The position numbers were made by a program, and so were the translations under genes. From Sipunculus nudus (taxonomy: Eukaryota; Annelida; Sipuncula; Golfingiida; Sipunculidae), in the NCBI GenBank assembly GCA_026874595.1, contig CM049316.1, positions 33,115,339 through 33,179,338 on the forward strand: DNA of 64,000 nt. The letters run 5' to 3'. This document shows positions 59,941 through 64,000 of the stretch, one piece after another; position 1 is the stretch's first letter, and the number at the start of each line of letters is the position of its first letter. The notes under the pieces are model-generated. The model saw only the letters and a program-made list of their open reading frames with translations. It did not search any database and was not told the origin of the DNA.

Positions 59941-60788
59941 ATTATAGTATTATTCATGTTTTTCATCTAATCATCCTTTACATGAATTTAATAAAAATGT
60001 TTGCTTGTCCATTATCAGATTTGCCGCTTGGTACCTCTTTATATCACTATGGTTGTATTCTGTAGACGTATGCTGATAAGTCAGGATAGAGGACGTTAAC
60101 TCTGAGGTAAGGACTCGAGAAATCAAGCAGAGTCAATATGGAGCCCAATAGGGGAAATATTTTGTCACTTATTATAAAATTTGTGTACTTTTGCGAACTA
60201 CCAACAGAATATTTCAAAATAATAACACTATAAAATACACCAAGCTTTCTTCGGCAGCAGGAGCTATAAAGGTAATTATCAATTACAGTAAAAACTTGCA
60301 TGTTTGAACTAACTTGAAAAGGTACATGATCATCCTAAATTTCCTTTTTTTAATTGCTTTATAATGACCTTTGTTATTGACTCGGACTAAGACTTTGACT
60401 AGGGTTCCAAATGACTCATACTCGAAGATTGACGACTTAGACTCGAGTGGCCTGGACTGTGTCTTGCACTCGGACTTGGACTATATAACTACAATACCAT
60501 CCTATAAGCAGAGAGTTGTGTCAATCTTGTAAGTTTTGTTGTCAAAAACAATTAAATGAATGACTTTAAGCTACATATCCACTAATTCATATGTCAGTTG
60601 GATTATTACAACAGTTTTTCATTGCAAAATGCATGCTGTTGTTAATAAACCGAAGTGAAAGCTTTTCTGCTTCTGTATACTGGTTAACATCAATATTGAT
60701 TTGAATATGGTCTAATTGAAGAATACAACAAAGCTGTTCTAAGATGTCCTCATTGATGGCCCTAAATAAATATAAACGGACACGTACA
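59941..60788. other. Non-coding; degenerate GACTCGGACT repeat near 60380-60485
   Basis: ACTCGGACT, GACTCATACTCG, GACTCGAGTG and CACTCGGACTTGGACT variants cluster within about 100 bp. Nothing else is supported. Confidence 0.45.
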
Positions 60789-61880
60789 CACTAGGTAAAA
60801 GGGGTTCCAGCTAGAACCGAAAAAAAATGGTTTTTCAGAGGGGACTGAGTGGGGTACCTTTAAGATTCTAGCTTGAACCTTAAAGACGGGGTTCTTTTTT
60901 GGAACCTCCCTACTTAAAGTTCTTTTATGGAACCTGTAAGAAACTCAAAGGTTCCGAGAGGAACCCTCCCAGGTTCTTCATGGTGGGCTTAGTTGAAAGA
61001 TTCTAGGTGGAACCCAATATGTAGGGTTCTTTTGGGAACCTTCAATGCAGATTTATTTTAGAACACATTCGAGGATGTCATATATTACGTTTAAGATAAA
61101 ATAATCACACGCCATATGTCCATATTTAAGGGAAATATAGTTTTGATAGGTAATATGAAAATTATTAGAGCATTTCTGATAGAAAGTTGGTAACTGCAAG
61201 GATCATGGCTGAAAAATCATATTTATAATTGTATCCAGTTAAAATGATAAATCCTTCCAGTCGAAATGAAAACATGTTGAAAACATGTTTTTTAGGGAGC
61301 ACATTTTGTAATTAGTTGTAAAGATCCCCTTGTGAAAAATGTGCAACAGCCAAATAGCATTAGCATATTTTTAGTGTCAATCACTGAAGTCGAATTATAA
61401 TTTTGTTGGGACAGGTGAATTCGGCCAATTTAAAACCCGGTTTTCTTTTCACAAAAAATAAATAATAATAAAAAACTACTACATAAATATAACATAATCT
61501 TTACTATATGTATAACTGGTTGTGAATATTTTTATTGACATCTGACTGATATAACATTCATCTTGGTGCATGTTGTTTGGGATTGAGCACAGGTATACCT
61601 TATCAGTCGCTCTTTCCCTGTACGTTTCATATAAGTAAACACGATCAAACAATTGTAAATGAACACTATGCGTCTTTCATGAACATGATAATGTCCTGCG
61701 TAACTTTTATGCTGACTTTATAACATGTATGGGTATGGGTAGTTTTATTGACCTGTGCGACTGTTTGGAAAACCCAATTTCTAACACTAATTGCCGCACA
61801 ATACGAAGACTTGGTGACAAATATTTATGGCCTAAGCTCTTAATTAAGCTTCCTCTGACACCGGGGACTTTATCCTTGGG

Positions 61881-62476
61881 CTATAAATTCGCCCCAGCCT
61901 CCCGCAAGAATGCAGACACAGACAAAGACTCCTCATCAAACCTGTCCCACATGCTGAAGATCCGTCCTAGTGTTTGTTTATATCGACGCCTTTGTGTCCT
62001 TTCAAGCTGCATGTTGGTCCTGAGCTGACCGTTCACATTCAACAGTTAATACTCTTCCTACAGTAGCTTAACCATCAGGTACAATGGCATCTTTCCTCTT
62101 GTCGCCTTGGAATTCAGGCGGCGATGCCAATCTTTCACATCGTTGTTAATGCGCACTGCTTCCCTATATATAGACAAGCTGCGAACACTCCACACTGAAC
62201 TACCTTACCAAGTAACGTTACACACCAAGTACTGGAGTGTCTCTGAAATCCATTCGTTCTTCCCCTTGTATGAAGTTGAAAGGCCAATGGAATTTGTTCA
62301 TGGGGTAAGAGGGGGAGGGCAAACAGTGACTTAAGGAACTGGTAAGTGCCAGCTTTTTTCATGTATAGGATTATGCAAGACTTAACTTCTAAATTTTCGC
62401 CCAGATTCTCCGACTCCAGTGAAACAGGCAGCCCTTCAGACGTATTGTTGGGAACTACCCTCTGACTCCTTGCCAT
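61881..62476 (-). pseudogene. Broken MULE-type transposase, C-terminal part
   Basis: Minus strand. One frame (from 62476) carries FLKSLFALPLLPHEQIPLAF, the conserved LPLLP region of MULE transposases. After a frameshift near 62190 the next frame carries WSVRSLSIYREAVRINNDVK and DWHRRLNSKATRGKMPLYL, matching the family's RTNNDVEGWHxRLN signature with small changes. Two in-frame stops follow, then RRRYKQTLGRIFSMWDRF and a stop at 61881. Catalytic DDE residues upstream were not found. The gene is dead. Family identity is by motif memory without a search. Confidence 0.72.
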
Positions 62477-63007
62477 ATAGCTGAAAAATATGAAAAAAAA
62501 ATCATATGAATCTCGTTACATATTGGCACTTTAAAAGTGGATTGGAAATGCCAAATTAAAAGGTCTTGTATGATTTTATCTGCATATCTTGTATAGATAT
62601 CTGATATCTGTAATACGTATATAGGATATATGGGGGGGGGGGGATGAGCACCTTAAGGATTTTTGTATCACAGAAGTAATTAATCATCGTTATCATCAAA
62701 TTCTCTGTTTGATTTGAAGGAGATACTCTCGGAGAAAGGCAGTGAGACAAAAATACAGGATCCTTTAACGCTTTCAACAAAACAGATTTAAAACTAGATA
62801 TAATTAGACCATGGTCCTCAGAGGGCCCCGCAGTGAGAAATGCTGTTTTTAGATGTTACTTGAAAACTGTGGTAAGAAAAGCTTATGAAGACCTGGTGTT
62901 GTTCAGGTGCGAAGAAGAGACAAATTGAGGTCTCTACAAATTAACTGTTTTTTGATTGGAAGGGTATGAGTGATTCAGGGTTTATGAAACAAATGTGTAT
63001 AAATTTT

Positions 63008-63470
63008 CCCTGTGAATTTGGGAAAGCTGAAAAATGTTGTTGAGTTATCACGCACGAAAGAAAATCAGCGATTGTGCTGTGGCGGCCATATTCGAATTCT
63101 GACAGGTCTGTAATTCAATAGGTCTGGAGCCCTTCCTTATACATACCAATCATCTCTGTGTAAATGATAAAGATCAAGCTTGTTCTTGTTGAGATATCGA
63201 GTGCGATATCGAGTGCGATATCTAGTGCTCCGGCGGTCATTTTGGGATTCAGACAGACTTGTAATTTGATAAGGATAGTATCCTCATAGGTACCAATCAT
63301 CCCTGTGAATTGGGGAAAGCTGAACTATGTTGTTGTTGAGTTATCGCCGCGAAAAGAAAATCAGCCATTGGTCTGTGGTGGCCATATCAGAATTCCGACA
63401 AGTCTGTTATTCTACAGGTCTGGAGCCATTATAGGTAACAATCATCCCTGTGAACCTTCAAATGCCAGAT
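63008..63470 (+). repeat. Tandem repeat, about 146-bp units, three and a part
   Basis: CCCTGTGAAT or its variant starts at 63008, 63154, 63301 and 63446, spacing 146, 147 and 145. Shared words include GGGAAAGCTGAA, GAGTTATC, GAAAATCAGC, GGCGGCCATAT and GGTCTGGAGCC. The second unit has a GATATCGAGTGC 13-mer triplicated. It lies just inside the right end of the MULE-type element. Confidence 0.8.
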
Positions 63471-63572
63471 GAAACCACTTCACGGAGAAAAAGTTCTAGA
63501 GGGAACAATGGTTCTATCCAGAACCAAGAAGGTTTTTAAAAGAACCAGCAAGAACCTTTTTTTCTTAATGTG

Positions 63573-64000
63573 TATGTGCAACCAACAGTTTGCGCTGTAA
63601 TGCTGCGTGAAAGCTTCCTAAAAAGTCTAAAATTTGCATCATTTCATCCTTTATATACTGATATGTTAGTCAAGCACCAAAATGCTTGATTATTAAGCTT
63701 GTAAATGTGTTTCAGTAGGATTGTTTGTATCTAACATCTAAATGCGATGAATTTTTGTTTTATCAAGCCTTTTCGTCACAGGGTTTCAAGCCAAAATCGT
63801 TTAACAAAAATTGTAGGTGTTCTTTCCGGTTTAATGGAGGTTTGTGTACATGAAAAGTTAAGACATAAAGGTCTGCCTTCGTACCCTAACAGTGTTAAGA
63901 CAGGAAGATGTGCCTTATGTGTATAACCAGGAAGGTATGACATCTTGCCCAAACTGTTAGGGCATGAAGCTTTCCCATATCATTAACTTACACGCATCGA
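63573..64000. other. No supported feature
   Basis: AT-rich sequence to the end of the window. Confidence 0.45.

Larger units (their letters stand above)
60789..63572. mobile_element. TIR element of about 2.8 kb with a broken MULE transposase
   Basis: The left end CACTAGGTAAAAGGGGTTCC is inverted at the right end, where the minus strand reads CACATTAAGAAAAAAAAGGTTC. Both are followed by TAGAACC/TGGTTCT words. Subterminal GGTTCC/GGAACC words are dense at 60800-61040 and again at 63480-63560. A MULE-type transposase trace lies inside on the minus strand. The target duplication is not clear and the exact outer bases are uncertain. Confidence 0.55.

Noticed and set aside
62135-62476. Intact 113-residue minus-strand protein
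   Set aside because: It is the first-frame part of the frameshifted MULE transposase relic; the conserved motifs continue in another frame.

Overview
This 64-kb window is eukaryotic, repeat-dense and visibly AT-rich. It has no operons, no compact gene array, no rRNA and no convincing functional tRNA gene. The mixture of tRNA-derived SINEs, a Helentron/pearl-like element with a tandem core and an ACGG/ACAG microsatellite, TIR elements, long (TA)n tracts and many poly-C tracts points to a marine invertebrate, most probably a bivalve mollusc. That assignment rests on repeat style, not on a conserved gene, so the species is not known.

Layout. 1-4000: two short repeats (a 246-bp-spaced direct duplication and a C-rich foldback element), a decayed tRNA-like SINE head and a (TA)n tract. 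4093-7060: a long element made of eight ~337-bp tandem units ending in a GGAC/GACA microsatellite and a hairpin. 9531-9788: an open frame on the minus strand with a possible membrane anchor. 13.8-15.5 kb: a TIR element and a solo LTR. 18.5-21.4 kb: a tRNA-SINE, a tandem duplication and a second foldback element. 23.6-25.3 kb: a decayed DNA transposon with a THAP-like segment and the C-terminal part of a DDE_Tnp_4 transposase. 30.9-32.3 kb: the best candidate for a real host gene, a minus-strand first coding exon with a consensus splice donor and a possible upstream untranslated exon. 33.1-33.5 kb: a 433-bp miniature LTR retrotransposon (TRIM) whose LTRs carry a tRNA-like Pol III promoter and whose primer-binding site matches tRNA-Pro. 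38.4-44.9 kb: a second TIR element copy, two weak exon candidates and a second solo LTR. 46-51.8 kb: a possible LTR fragment, a dispersed repeat with a 15-bp perfect stem, and a 187-bp satellite organised as a four-unit higher-order repeat, closed by a SINE with a 9-bp target duplication. 52.6-57.5 kb: a repeat pair, a GACATCGGGAT-type minisatellite, a reversed relative of the 4-7 kb element and another SINE. 58.9-63.6 kb: a 974-bp hAT-type element with a perfect 8-bp target duplication, then a ~2.8-kb TIR element holding a broken MULE transposase and a 146-bp tandem repeat.

Interpretation. Most of what can be recognised is mobile-element sequence of several classes (tRNA-SINE, Gypsy-like LTR, TRIM, hAT, THAP/Harbinger-type, MULE, Helentron-like, and short TIR elements). 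Nearly all protein-coding traces are broken transposases. The window probably lies in intergenic or large-intron DNA, with the 5' end of one minus-strand gene near 31-32.3 kb. No complete host gene was found. Stretches listed as blank are those where only short chance open frames were seen.
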